Below are positions 44,349 to 52,994 of a DNA stretch of 64,000 nt, piece by piece. Positions within the stretch are counted from its first letter, which is position 1. Every line of letters starts with the position of its first letter. The translations under genes were made by a program, and so were the position numbers. Source of the stretch: Mycolicibacterium baixiangningiae. Its GTDB lineage: Bacteria > Actinomycetota > Actinomycetes > Mycobacteriales > Mycobacteriaceae. The notes under the pieces are model-generated. The model ran no database searches. It saw only the letters and a list, made by a program, of their open reading frames with translations, and was not told where the DNA came from. Where the stretch lies: the NCBI RefSeq assembly GCF_016313185.1, contig NZ_CP066218.1:3720001-3784000 (forward strand), read 5' to 3'.

Positions 44349-45533
44349 TCAGCTTACGGTCACCACAGGCGAACCGCTGGCACTTCCCTCCGGGCTGTCG
44401 CCGCTGACCGATTCGATCTCGGCGGCGATGCGCATGGCCTCCTCGATCAGCGTCTCGACGATCTGCGCTTCGGGCACGGTCTTGATGACCTCGCCCTTGA
44501 CGAAGATCTGGCCCTTCCCGTTGCCGGAGGCCACCCCGAGGTCGGCTTCGCGCGCCTCGCCGGGACCGTTGACCACACAGCCCATCACGGCGACCCGCAG
44601 CGGCACCTCCATGCCCTCCAGCCCCGCGGACACCTCGTTGGCCAGCGTGTACACGTCGACCTGGGCACGCCCGCACGACGGGCACGACACGATCTCCAGC
44701 TTGCGGGGCCGCAGGTTGAGCGACTCGAGGATCTGGTTGCCGACCTTGATCTCTTCGACCGGCGGCGCGGACAGCGACACCCGGATCGTGTCCCCGATCC
44801 CCCGCGACAGCAACGCACCGAACGCGACCGCGGACTTGATGGTGCCCTGGAACGCCGGCCCGGCCTCGGTCACCCCGAGGTGCAGCGGGTAGTCGCACTG
44901 CGCGGCGAGTTGTTCGTAGGCGGCCACCATCACGACCGGATCGTTGTGCTTGACGCTGATCTTGATGTTGCCGAACCCGTGTTCCTCGAACAGCGAGGCT
45001 TCCCACAGCGCCGACTCCACCAGCGCCTCGGGTGTGGCCTTGCCGTACTTCTGCATGAAGCGCTTGTCCAGCGACCCGGCGTTGACGCCGATGCGGATGG
45101 GGATGCCCGCGTCACCGGCCGCCCTGGCGACTTCGCCGACCCGGCCGTCGAATTCCTTGATGTTGCCGGGGTTCACGCGCACCGCCGCACATCCGGCGTC
45201 GATCGCGGCGAAGATGTACTTCGGCTGGAAGTGGATGTCGGCGATCACCGGGATCTTGGACTTCTTGGCGATCACCGACAGTGCGTCGGCGTCTTCCTGC
45301 CGCGGGCACGCCACCCGCACGATGTCGCAGCCCGACGCCGTCAGTTCGGCGATCTGCTGCAGGGTGGCGTTGATGTCGTGGGTCTTGGTGGTGCACATCG
45401 ACTGGACCGATACCCGATAGTCGCTGCCCACGCCGACGTCGCGCACCATCAGTTGGCGCGTCTTTCGCCGCGGCGCCAGCACCGGCGGCGGTGCGGGCGG
45501 CATACCAAGCCCGATGGCGGGGCCGGAAGTCAT
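44349..45533 (-). CDS. ispG: 4-hydroxy-3-methylbut-2-en-1-yl diphosphate synthase (flavodoxin)
   Basis: Penultimate enzyme of the MEP isoprenoid pathway, a [4Fe-4S] protein. 394 residues: TIM-barrel substrate segments ([30 protein letters not shown]), then the cluster-binding part with [12 protein letters not shown] and [19 protein letters not shown] at 45533 has AGGAGACC upstream. Downstream of dxr and rip1, so two MEP-pathway genes flank the site-2 protease as in other mycobacteria. Confidence 0.97.
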   Translation of the reverse strand: MTSGPAIGLGMPPAPPPVLAPRRKTRQLMVRDVGVGSDYRVSVQSMCTTKTHDINATLQQIAELTASGCDIVRVACPRQEDADALSVIAKKSKIPVIADIHFQPKYIFAAIDAGCAAVRVNPGNIKEFDGRVGEVARAAGDAGIPIRIGVNAGSLDKRFMQKYGKATPEALVESALWEASLFEEHGFGNIKISVKHNDPVVMVAAYEQLAAQCDYPLHLGVTEAGPAFQGTIKSAVAFGALLSRGIGDTIRVSLSAPPVEEIKVGNQILESLNLRPRKLEIVSCPSCGRAQVDVYTLANEVSAGLEGMEVPLRVAVMGCVVNGPGEAREADLGVASGNGKGQIFVKGEVIKTVPEAQIVETLIEEAMRIAAEIESVSGDSPEGSASGSPVVTVS

Positions 45534-45541
45534 GAGGTCTC

Positions 45542-46756
45542 CTATTGGAACAACCTGATCGGGTTGACCAGGTCAGCGGTCACGGTCAGCAGCATGTAGC
45601 CGACCACCACCACCAACACTACGTAGGTGGCGGGCATGAGCTTGAGGTAGTTCACCGGCCCCGCGGCCACCATGCCGCGCGCCGACCGGATCATGTTGCG
45701 GATCTTCTCGAACACGGCGATGGCGATGTGGCCGCCGTCGAACGGCAGCAGCGGCAGCAGGTTCACCGCGCCGAGGACGAAGTTGAGCTGGGCCAGGAAG
45801 AACCAGAAGGCCACCCACAGCCCGGCTTCGACGGTGTCGCCGCCGATGATGCTGGCACCGACCACGCTGATCGGCGTTTCCGGATCACGCTCGCCGCCGC
45901 CGATGGACTCCACCAGCGCACCCACCTTCGTGGGGATCTTGGCCAGCGATTTGCCCAGTTCGACGGCCAGGTCGCCGGTGAAGGCGAACGTCGCGGGCAC
46001 CGCCGACAGCGCGTTGTGCTGGGTGGGCCCGAACTGCGCGGCACCGATACCGATGGCGCCGACCGTCGACGGCTGGTCGCCCTCGCCGGTGAAACGTTGG
46101 GTCTGCGTGACGTCGACGACCTTGGTGAGTTTCTCACCGTCGCGCTCGATCACGATCGGGGTCGGACCGGAGGCCTTCTGCAGCGTCACCCGGGCATCGT
46201 CGAAGGTCGCCACATCGGTGTCGCCGACCTTGACGATCACGTCGCCCGCACGGATGCCGGCCTCGGCGGCCGGGCCCGGCCCGGTGCACTCGCCCACCTG
46301 ATCCTTGCTGACCTGCGGTGCCACACAACCGGTTTGACCGACGATGGCGGCGGTCGGCGGGTTCAGATTCGGCAGGCCCCAGATCACGGCGATCGCGTAG
46401 ATGAGCACCAGACCGATGACGAAGTTCATCCCGGGCCCGGCGAACAGCACCGCGACGCGCTTCCACACCTTCTGCCGGTACATGGCGTACGGCCGGTCCT
46501 CCGGTGCGAGTTCCTCGACCGACGTCATCCCGGCGATGTCACAGAACCCGCCGAGCGGTACGGCCTTGAGGCCGTACTCGGTGCTGCCGAGGCGGTTGGG
46601 CCGCCGGGTCGACCACACGGTCGGACCGAACCCGACGAAATACCGCCGAACCTTCATCCCGGTGGCCCGCGCGACCCACATGTGCCCGCACTCGTGCAGC
46701 GCCACCGACACCAGGATGGCCAGCGCGAAGAGCACGATGCCGAGAGCAAACATCAT
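45542..46756 (-). CDS. rip1: Site-2 protease Rip1 (RseP family zinc metalloprotease)
   Basis: Intramembrane protease that cleaves anti-sigma factors and other membrane proteins. 404 residues: zinc motif HECGH in TM1 ([17 protein letters not shown]), a PDZ domain (about 125–210; [22 protein letters not shown]), and the second active-site motif [13 protein letters not shown] in a later TM (LDG-type Asp). ATG at 46756 overlaps the dxr stop (ATGA). Nine bases separate it from ispG. Confidence 0.96.
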   Translation of the reverse strand: MMFALGIVLFALAILVSVALHECGHMWVARATGMKVRRYFVGFGPTVWSTRRPNRLGSTEYGLKAVPLGGFCDIAGMTSVEELAPEDRPYAMYRQKVWKRVAVLFAGPGMNFVIGLVLIYAIAVIWGLPNLNPPTAAIVGQTGCVAPQVSKDQVGECTGPGPAAEAGIRAGDVIVKVGDTDVATFDDARVTLQKASGPTPIVIERDGEKLTKVVDVTQTQRFTGEGDQPSTVGAIGIGAAQFGPTQHNALSAVPATFAFTGDLAVELGKSLAKIPTKVGALVESIGGGERDPETPISVVGASIIGGDTVEAGLWVAFWFFLAQLNFVLGAVNLLPLLPFDGGHIAIAVFEKIRNMIRSARGMVAAGPVNYLKLMPATYVVLVVVVGYMLLTVTADLVNPIRLFQ

Positions 46757-47940
46757 CTGGTGACTAACCCTTTACTCGAAGGTGTTGCGGCCCGCTCGAC
46801 GGCGCGTCCCGCGCGGTCCCGAGCCCAGCGCTGCGCGTCGAGGACCTCCTCCACGGTAGCGGGTTCGGCCGCCCACTGGTCGGCAGCGCGCACGACGTCG
46901 GCAACGGTGTCGACGATCTCGGGGAACCGGATGCGGCCCGCGAGGAACGCCGCCGCCGCCTCTTCGTTGGCGGCGTTGTAGACGGCGGTGAGGCTGCCGC
47001 CCCGCCGGCCGGCCTCCCTGGCCAGCTGCACCGCCGGGAACACCTCGTCGTCGAGCGGAAGGAATTCCCAGGTCGAGGCGGTGGAGAAGTCGCATGCGGA
47101 TGCCGCGCCGGGAACCCGGTCGGGCCAGCCGAGCGCCAGCGCGATGGGCAGTTTCATATCCGGCGGGCTGGCCTGGGCCAGCGTTGACCCGTCGGTGAAG
47201 GTGGCCATCGAGTGCACGATCGACTGGGGGTGCACGACGACCTGGATGCGCTCGTAGTCGATGCCGAACAGCAGGTGCGTCTCGATGAGCTCGAGACCCT
47301 TGTTGACCAGGGTCGCCGAGTTCAACGTGTTCATCGGCCCCATCGACCAGGTCGGGTGCTTACCCGCCTGCTCGGGGGTCACCGAGAGCAGGTCTTGGGC
47401 CGACCAGCCGAGAAACGGCCCGCCGGATGCGGTGAGCACCAGCTTGGCCACTTCGCCGGCGGTGCCACCGCGCAGGCACTGCGCCATCGCGGAGTGTTCG
47501 GAGTCGACGGACACGATCTGGCCCGGCGCGGCGGCCCGCAACACCAACGGCCCCCCGGCGACCAACGATTCCTTGTTGGCCAGCGCCAGCCGCGCGCCGG
47601 TGGCCAGTGCGGCCAGCGTCGGCTCGAGCCCGAGCGCCCCGACGAGTGCGTTGAGCACCACGTCGGCGCCGGTGTTCTCCACCAACCGGGTCACCGCATC
47701 GGGTCCGGTGTAGGTGACGTCGCCGATCTGTTCGGCTGCCTTGGGGTCGGTGACGGCGACGTCGGTGACCCCCGTCTCGGCTCGCTGGCGAGCCAGCAGA
47801 TCGGGGTTCGCACCGCCGGCGGCGAGTCCGACCACCTCGAAGCGGTCGGGATTGGCGGCGATCACGTCCAGTGCCTGGGTGCCGATCGACCCGGTGCTGC
47901 CCAGGATCAGCACCCGGAGTCTTGTGCCCACGCGCCCCAT
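46753..47940 (-). CDS. dxr: 1-deoxy-D-xylulose-5-phosphate reductoisomerase
   Basis: First committed step of the MEP pathway and the fosmidomycin target. 395 residues: NADPH site [41 protein letters not shown] (metal/substrate), TASGGPF and [26 protein letters not shown] at 47940 is preferred over upstream open frame; it is 10–15 residues shorter at the N-terminus than some mycobacterial forms. First gene of dxr–rip1–ispG. Divergent from the fasciclin genes. Confidence 0.96.
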   Translation of the reverse strand: MGRVGTRLRVLILGSTGSIGTQALDVIAANPDRFEVVGLAAGGANPDLLARQRAETGVTDVAVTDPKAAEQIGDVTYTGPDAVTRLVENTGADVVLNALVGALGLEPTLAALATGARLALANKESLVAGGPLVLRAAAPGQIVSVDSEHSAMAQCLRGGTAGEVAKLVLTASGGPFLGWSAQDLLSVTPEQAGKHPTWSMGPMNTLNSATLVNKGLELIETHLLFGIDYERIQVVVHPQSIVHSMATFTDGSTLAQASPPDMKLPIALALGWPDRVPGAASACDFSTASTWEFLPLDDEVFPAVQLAREAGRRGGSLTAVYNAANEEAAAAFLAGRIRFPEIVDTVADVVRAADQWAAEPATVEEVLDAQRWARDRAGRAVERAATPSSKGLVTR

Positions 47941-48126
47941 TGTGCCGCCTGGCGGGCCCTCGCCCGCAGCCGCCGAGGATGTGACGCGAATCTGACCGCT
48001 CGCCGGACCAGCCATCCGCATCCGGGCCGCGCCCGAATCCCCCGCGTCAGACGTCGAGGGGGCACCTGCCGCTTCGCACGAGATAGGCGCGGCGCACCGC
48101 CGCACTGAGCAAAGGGGACAGTGTCG
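47941..48126. other. Divergent intergenic region dxr / fasciclin lipoprotein
   Basis: 186 bases. It holds the SigK-like promoter described separately and a purine-rich AAGGGGA ribosome-binding site (48111–48117) for the lipoprotein gene. No operator-like palindrome was noticed on the dxr side. Confidence 0.5.
48012..48038 (+). promoter_or_regulatory. Putative SigK-type promoter of the MPT83/MPT70-like genes
   Basis: CCATCC (48012–48017) and CCGAAT (48033–48038) with a 15-bp spacer. These match the -35 and -10 elements I recall for mycobacterial SigK promoters, whose best-known targets are mpt83 and mpt70. The predicted start would leave a leader of about 80 bases before the ATG at 48127. SigK itself is not in the window. 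Confidence 0.6.
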
Positions 48127-48867
48127 ATGAAGAACCCGTCGTTGAAGAACCCGTCGTCGAGTAACACGTCGTTGAAGCCACGCACGACCACTCACACGCA
48201 CCGCAGGACCCTGGCCGCGGCGGGGCTCAGCGCTCTGGCGATCTTCGGCGTCGCGGCGTGTTCGAGTGAGGAGGCCGAGAGCACCGCCTCGTCGGCGTCG
48301 AGCGCCGCATCGTCGGCTGTCGAGTCCGCCACCGCCACTGCTCCCACCTCGGGTGCGGCCGCGGATCCCGCCGCGAACCTGGTCGGTTCGGGCTGCGCGG
48401 CCTACGCAGAACAGGTGCCCAGCGGACCGGGTTCGGTCGCCGGCATGGCAGTCGAGCCCGTGACGGTGGCCGCGTCGAACAACCCGATGCTCACGACGCT
48501 GACGCAGGCGCTCTCCGGTCAGCTGAACCCGAACGTCAACCTGGTCGACACCCTCAACGGCGGCGAATTCACCGTCTTCGCCCCCACCGATGAGGCGTTC
48601 GCCAAGCTGGACCCGGCGACCGTCGAGACGTTGAAGACGGATTCTGATCTGCTCACCAGCATCCTCACCTATCACGTGGTGCCGGGACAGGCCGCTCCCG
48701 ATCAGGTGCCGGGCGACCACAAGACCGTCCAGGGCGCCAACGTCACCGTGACCGGTGACGGAGAAGCCCTGAAGGTCAACGAGGCCGGGCTGGTGTGCGG
48801 CGGCGTGCAGACCGCCAACGCCACGGTCTACATGATCGACACGGTCCTGATGCCGCCGGCCAACTGA
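48127..48867 (+). CDS. mpt83: Fasciclin-domain lipoprotein, MPT83-like
   Basis: 246 residues: basic N-terminus, hydrophobic stretch and lipobox FGVAAC (about residue 46), a Ser/Ala-rich spacer, then a FAS1 domain (about 85–245) with the H1 block [15 protein letters not shown] and H2 block [15 protein letters not shown]1 proteins mediate adhesion or ligand contact at the cell surface. ATG at 48127 is best spaced from AAGGGGA; GTG at 48121 is the alternative. The N-terminus contains [14 protein letters not shown] tandem wording (KNPS x2). Paralogous to the next gene. Confidence 0.92.
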   Translation: MKNPSLKNPSSSNTSLKPRTTTHTHRRTLAAAGLSALAIFGVAACSSEEAESTASSASSAASSAVESATATAPTSGAAADPAANLVGSGCAAYAEQVPSGPGSVAGMAVEPVTVAASNNPMLTTLTQALSGQLNPNVNLVDTLNGGEFTVFAPTDEAFAKLDPATVETLKTDSDLLTSILTYHVVPGQAAPDQVPGDHKTVQGANVTVTGDGEALKVNEAGLVCGGVQTANATVYMIDTVLMPPAN

Positions 48868-48888
48868 CCCATCCCCTTCCACCTCTCC

Positions 48889-48951
48889 CGCGAGCAGACG
48901 CAAACATGCCTGTTCCGGGGCCTTTTTCGGACAGTTTTGCGTCTGCTCGCG
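48889..48951. repeat. Dispersed palindromic repeat, copy B
   Basis: 63-bp element with perfect 16-bp terminal inverted repeats CGCGAGCAGACGCAAA / TTTGCGTCTGCTCGCG, located between the two fasciclin genes. Shares its arms with the element at 38771–38832, while the central 30 bases differ. In M. tuberculosis dipZ lies between mpt83 and mpt70; here only this element does. Confidence 0.85.
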
Positions 48952-48986
48952 CAGAAAATGAACACCCAACCAAGGAGTGAATACTG

Positions 48987-49583
48987 ATGACTGTCAACAA
49001 GAATCGCGTTCTGAACGCCGGCTTCGCGGCAATCGCCGCCGCCGGGTTGTCGCTGGGCGCGGCCGCCACGGCACAGGCACAGCCCGCGGCCGGACTGGTG
49101 GGGCCGGGCTGCGCTGCCTATGCGCAGCAGGTGCCGACCGGCCCCGGTTCGGTCATGGGCATGGCCATGGATCCGGTCGCGACGGCCGCAGCCAACAACC
49201 CGATGCTGACCACGCTCACGAAAGCTGTGTCGGGACAGCTCAATCCGCAGGTGAACCTGGTCGACACCCTCAACGGGGGCCAGTTCACGGTGTTCGCGCC
49301 GACCGATGAGGCGTTCGCAAAGATCGATCCCGCCACGATCGAGCGGCTCAAGACCGATGCGCCGCTGCTGACCAGCATCCTGACCTACCACGTGGTGCCC
49401 GGCCAGGCGGCTCCCGACGCCGTCGTCGGCACGCACAAGACCGTGCAGGGGGCCGATGTCACCGTGACCGGTAACGGCGCTGACCTGAAGGTCGACGACG
49501 CGTCGGTGGTGTGCGGCGGCGTCAAGACGGCGAACGCGACGGTGTACCTCATCGACACGGTGCTGATGCCGCCGGCCGCCTAG
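48987..49583 (+). CDS. mpt70: Secreted fasciclin-domain protein, MPT70-like
   Basis: 198 residues with a cleavable Sec signal peptide ([20 protein letters not shown] … ATAQA, cleavage after AQA near residue 31) and one FAS1 domain nearly identical in blocks to the upstream lipoprotein ([27 protein letters not shown]). Two Cys ([16 protein letters not shown]) are conserved with MPT70 and probably form a disulfide. No lipobox, so it is secreted. ATG at 48987 with AAGGAGTG upstream. Probably shares the upstream SigK-type promoter. Confidence 0.92.
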   Translation: MTVNKNRVLNAGFAAIAAAGLSLGAAATAQAQPAAGLVGPGCAAYAQQVPTGPGSVMGMAMDPVATAAANNPMLTTLTKAVSGQLNPQVNLVDTLNGGQFTVFAPTDEAFAKIDPATIERLKTDAPLLTSILTYHVVPGQAAPDAVVGTHKTVQGADVTVTGNGADLKVDDASVVCGGVKTANATVYLIDTVLMPPAA

Positions 49584-49595
49584 GCCCAGGACCGG

Positions 49596-50516
49596 TCAAC
49601 CGGCGGGTGGGAAGCGCTCGATCCAGTGCTGGGCGATATCCACCCGCCGGGTGATCCACACCTTGTCGTGGGACTGCACGTGGTCGAGGAAACGCTCCAG
49701 CGCCGCGGTGCGGGCGGGGCGTCCGACCAGCCGGCAGTGCAGGCCGATCGACAACATCTTCGGGCTGCCCGCCACCCCTTCGGCGTAGAGCACGTCGAAC
49801 GCATCGCGCAGGTGGGTGAAGAACTCCGTGCCGCTGGGGAATCCGCCTGCGACGGCGAAGCGCATGTCGTTGGTGTCCAGGGTGTAAGGCACCACCAGGT
49901 GATCGTGTCCGTCGACCGCTGTCCAGTACGGCAGGTCATCGGCGTAGGAGTCGGAGTCGTAGAGAAAGCCGCCGTGCTCGACGACCAGCTTGCGCGTCTG
50001 CGGTGAGTCACGGCCGGTGTACCAGCCCACCGGTGCGCTGCCGGTCAGCTCGGTCAGCAGTGCGACCGCCTCGGCCATGTGCGCCCGCTCGACGTCGGGC
50101 TCGACGAGCTGGTAGCTGATCCAACGCAGACCGTGGCACGCGATCTCGTCACCGCGCTCGGTGAACGCGGCGACCGCCTCGGGATTGCGGGCCAGCGCGA
50201 GCGCCACCCCGAACACGGTCAACGGCAGCCCGCGACGCTCGAAGACCCGCAGCACCCGCCACAGCCCCGCCCGTGAGCCGTACTCGTAGAGCGATTCCAT
50301 GCTCATGTGACGGTCCGGAAAGGCCTGTGCGCCAATGATCTCGGACAGGAACGTCTCCGACGCGGGATCACCGTGCAGGACGCTGTTCTCGGCACCCTCC
50401 TCGTAATTGAGGACGAACTGCACCGCGATGCGCGCGTCGCCGGGCCACCGAGGGTCCGGAGGATGCGAGCCGTAGCCCACCATGTCGCGCGGATAGTCGG
50501 CGGCGCTGGCACTCAT
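49596..50516 (-). CDS. Polysaccharide deacetylase / PuuE-type allantoinase family protein
   Basis: 306-residue NodB-homology protein of the PuuE allantoinase group: DMVGYGSHPPDPRWPGDARIAVQFVLNYEEG, the motif RHMSMESLYEYGSRAGLWRVL, EIACHGLRWISYQ (metal His) and GWYTGRDSPQTRKLV. No signal peptide, so cytoplasmic, in keeping with a ureide or amide hydrolase rather than a wall deacetylase. Other purine-catabolism genes are not in the window, so the true substrate is open. Confidence 0.88.
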   Translation of the reverse strand: MSASAADYPRDMVGYGSHPPDPRWPGDARIAVQFVLNYEEGAENSVLHGDPASETFLSEIIGAQAFPDRHMSMESLYEYGSRAGLWRVLRVFERRGLPLTVFGVALALARNPEAVAAFTERGDEIACHGLRWISYQLVEPDVERAHMAEAVALLTELTGSAPVGWYTGRDSPQTRKLVVEHGGFLYDSDSYADDLPYWTAVDGHDHLVVPYTLDTNDMRFAVAGGFPSGTEFFTHLRDAFDVLYAEGVAGSPKMLSIGLHCRLVGRPARTAALERFLDHVQSHDKVWITRRVDIAQHWIERFPPAG

Positions 50517-50625
50517 GGAGGGGATTCTGGCAGGCGGCCGGACGATGCGCCGAGTCCGTCGCCGGTCATGATTGCGTCACCGCGCACCGGGTTTCCGCGG
50601 CCGGGCACCGGGGCAGGTTCACGTC

Positions 50626-51966
50626 ATGCCCACGGTGATGTGGTTCCGCCGCGATCTTCGACTACGCGACCTGCCTGCCCTCGTCGATGCGGCGCAGGCC
50701 GACGGCGAGGTGCTCGCCTGCTACGTCCTCGACCCGCGGCTGCACACGTCGTCAGGTCCGCGGCGGCTGCAGTACCTGCACGACGCGCTGCGGGATCTCC
50801 GCGAACAACTCGACGGCCGCCTGCTCGTCACCCGCGGACGCCCGGAGACGCAGATCCCCGCCGTCGCGACACGCATCGGCGCGTCCGCGGTGCACGTCTC
50901 GGACGATTTCACGCCGTTCGGGCGGCGCCGCGACGACGCCGTCCGCCGAGCGCTGGGCGAGATCACGCTGGATGCGTCCGGGTCCCCCTATCTGGTGTCG
51001 CCGGGCAGGATCACCAAAGGCGACGGAACCCCGTACAAGGTGTTCAGCCCGTTCTTCGACGCGTGGCGCAGGCACGGGTGGCGGGCGCCGGCACTGAGCG
51101 CTGCGACCACGGCAAGGTGGATCGATCCGGCGGATCTGGGGGGCGGCGGGGACCTGCGGACCGAGATCCCCCACGACGGCGTCGCGTTGGACATCCCCGC
51201 GGGTGAACGCGCCGCGCTTCAGCACTGGGAGGACTTCGTCGAAAGCGAACTCGACGGTTACGCCGACAACCGCAACCGCCCGGATCTCGACGTCACCAGC
51301 CGGATGTCGGCGCATCTGAAGTTCGGCACCATCCATCCCCGCACGATGGCCGGCGACCTCGGAGGCGGCAACGGCGCGCAGACCTATCTGCGCGAGCTCG
51401 CCTTCCGCGATTTCTACGCCGGGGTTCTCTACGAATGGCCCCACAGTGTGTGGTGGAACTGGAACACCGGTTTCGACGACATCAGAGTGGACGACGGCCC
51501 GGCGGCCGAGGAGCTGTTCGAGGCGTGGAAGCAGGGGCGCACCGGGTTCCCGATCGTCGACGCCGGGATGCGACAACTCGCCGAGATCGGGTGGATGCAC
51601 AACCGGGTGCGGATGATCGTGGCGTCGTTCCTGGTCAAGGATCTGCACCTGCCGTGGCAATGGGGTGCGCGGTGGTTCCTCGAGCAGTTGGCGGACGGCG
51701 ATATGGCCAACAACCAGCACGGTTGGCAGTGGACGGCGGGGTGCGGCACCGATGCGGCGCCGTTCTTCCGGGTGTTCAACCCGTCGACGCAGGGGGCGAA
51801 GTTCGATCCGGACGGCACGTATGTGCGGCGTTGGGTGTCCGAGCTGAGCGGGGTGGCCGATGTGCACCAGATGGGCGACGATCGCCCCGCGGACTATCCC
51901 GCGCCGATCGTCGACCACGCGAGGGAACGGGCCGAGGCGCTGCGCCGCTACGCCGAGATCGGCTAG
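50626..51966 (+). CDS. phr: Deoxyribodipyrimidine photolyase (cryptochrome/photolyase family)
   Basis: Light-driven repair of UV pyrimidine dimers. 446 residues: N-terminal antenna domain beginning TVMWFRRDLRLRDLPALVDA; C-terminal FAD domain with LRELAFRDFYAGVLYEWP, GRTGFPIVDAGMRQLAEIGWMHNRVRM and DGDMANNQHGWQWTAGCGTDAAPFFRVFNP. The Trp residues of the electron-transfer chain region are present. ATG at 50626. Not present in M. tuberculosis to my knowledge, in line with a free-living, light-exposed mycobacterium. Confidence 0.95.
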   Translation: MPTVMWFRRDLRLRDLPALVDAAQADGEVLACYVLDPRLHTSSGPRRLQYLHDALRDLREQLDGRLLVTRGRPETQIPAVATRIGASAVHVSDDFTPFGRRRDDAVRRALGEITLDASGSPYLVSPGRITKGDGTPYKVFSPFFDAWRRHGWRAPALSAATTARWIDPADLGGGGDLRTEIPHDGVALDIPAGERAALQHWEDFVESELDGYADNRNRPDLDVTSRMSAHLKFGTIHPRTMAGDLGGGNGAQTYLRELAFRDFYAGVLYEWPHSVWWNWNTGFDDIRVDDGPAAEELFEAWKQGRTGFPIVDAGMRQLAEIGWMHNRVRMIVASFLVKDLHLPWQWGARWFLEQLADGDMANNQHGWQWTAGCGTDAAPFFRVFNPSTQGAKFDPDGTYVRRWVSELSGVADVHQMGDDRPADYPAPIVDHARERAEALRRYAEIG

Positions 51967-51976
51967 GGCACGCCGT

Positions 51977-51995
51977 ATACGACACACCGTCGTAT
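51977..51995. promoter_or_regulatory. Perfect palindrome after the photolyase gene
   Basis: ATACGAC-ACACC-GTCGTAT, 7-5-7, starting 11 bases after the photolyase stop and ending 43 bases before the DUF2631 gene. No T-run follows, so it is either an operator for the downstream gene or a hairpin. AGAATG just after it could belong to a -10 region. Confidence 0.45.
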
Positions 51996-52038
51996 GCCAG
52001 AATGACGGCAGTTCGGTTTCGACTGTGAGGAGCACCCT

Positions 52039-52293
52039 GTGGCCAACACCGAGGTGGAACGACACACCGGCGTCGACGTCGAGGACGTGCCGTCCGCGCA
52101 GTGGGGCTGGAGCAAGGAGAACCCCCGGGTCATCCACATCTCACTGCTGCTGGGCGCCGCCTTCATCCTGCTGATGATGCGGGGTAACCACGTGGGTCAC
52201 GTCGAGGACGCGTTCCTCATCGGATTCGCCGCACTCCTGGTCGGCTGGGTCGCCCGCGACTGGTGGATGCGCCGGCGCGGCTGGACCCGCTGA
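52039..52293 (+). CDS. DUF2631 small membrane protein (Rv2876-like)
   Basis: 84 residues: hydrophilic N-terminus, then two transmembrane helices ([17 protein letters not shown] and [19 protein letters not shown]) and a basic tail WMRRRGWTR. This matches the actinobacterial DUF2631 family. GTG at 52039 has GAGGAG nine bases upstream. In M. tuberculosis the homologue follows mpt70; here a deacetylase and photolyase are inserted between. Function unknown. Confidence 0.9.
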   Translation: MANTEVERHTGVDVEDVPSAQWGWSKENPRVIHISLLLGAAFILLMMRGNHVGHVEDAFLIGFAALLVGWVARDWWMRRRGWTR

Positions 52294-52298
52294 TATAG

Positions 52299-52883
52299 CT
52301 AGCCGCCTGACGCGATCAGGTCGGAGTCAACGGGGCGGTAGCCCCCGCACACCAACAGCTCGGTGTCGTCCGCGGCGGCGTGCGGGCAGTCGGCCGCCGA
52401 CAGCGCGTGACGTTTGAAGATCCGGGCGGCCGCGCTGAGCCGGTACCGCACCGGTTCGGCCCGACCGCCCAACTGATCGGGCCACCGCCCACCCCACAGC
52501 ACCACCTCCGTGCGACCGGACATCAGCGCGGTGCGCACCTCGTCGCGCAGGCACCCGGCGGAAGCCACCAGATCGGCCGAGACCGCCAGGCCCACGGGGA
52601 TCGCCTCGCCGGTTCCCTCGCCGCCGGGTCGGAGCACCCGGCCCTGCACGCCCAGGATCTGCAGCGGGCGTAGGTCACCGGCGTCGAGCAGCCAGGCGTT
52701 GACCCGCCATCCGGCCATCGCCCGGTCGAACATCCAGCCACCCGCGCACCGCACCACATCGGCGACGTCCGCGCCCAGCACGTCGAGCCGGTACTCCAGC
52801 CGGGTCGCCGCCGCACCGGCGATGCGCGCGGGGCGGTTCACGTCGTCGATGGGAAGGGACCGGGTCGCCACAGGCAGCTCCAT
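52299..52883 (-). CDS. Conserved hypothetical protein (194 aa)
   Basis: 194 residues, soluble, no signal peptide or domain I recognise. Cys residues (VVRCAGGWMF, ASAGCLRDE, AADCPHAAADD, LLVCGGYRP) are spread through it. ATG at 52883 lies downstream of a promoter-like TTTACA-17-CACGCT element (52905–52933) that is nearly duplicated ahead of the fadE gene at 58462, which supports it being a real expressed gene. Convergent with DUF2631, five bases apart. Confidence 0.75.
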   Translation of the reverse strand: MELPVATRSLPIDDVNRPARIAGAAATRLEYRLDVLGADVADVVRCAGGWMFDRAMAGWRVNAWLLDAGDLRPLQILGVQGRVLRPGGEGTGEAIPVGLAVSADLVASAGCLRDEVRTALMSGRTEVVLWGGRWPDQLGGRAEPVRYRLSAAARIFKRHALSAADCPHAAADDTELLVCGGYRPVDSDLIASGG

Positions 52884-52904
52884 TCACCGTCGGATGGTCG
52901 ACCC

Positions 52905-52933
52905 AGCGTGACACTATCGAACTGACCTGTAAA
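52905..52933 (-). promoter_or_regulatory. Promoter-like bipartite element, copy 1
   Basis: Minus strand reads TTTACAG-N13-TGTCACGCT: a -35 TTTACA, 17-bp spacing, and an extended -10 TGT-CACGCT, about 21 bases ahead of the ATG at 52883. The same 16 fixed bases with the same spacing occur at 58469–58497. Confidence 0.6.
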
Positions 52934-52994
52934 GTCTCGATTCAGGACGTCGGGTCCGCGCTCACGTTTGCGGGACCGACGATCAGGCCAACCG

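Noticed and set aside
43441..45006. 521-codon reading for the Rv2867c-like GNAT
   Set aside because: Extension is antisense-frame of ispG on the same strand; ATG 44295 gives the same length as the M. tuberculosis protein.
46753..48969. 738-codon reading for dxr extended upstream
   Set aside because: The extension runs antisense through the MPT83-like gene; ATG 47940 gives the normal Dxr N-terminus just before its NADPH site.
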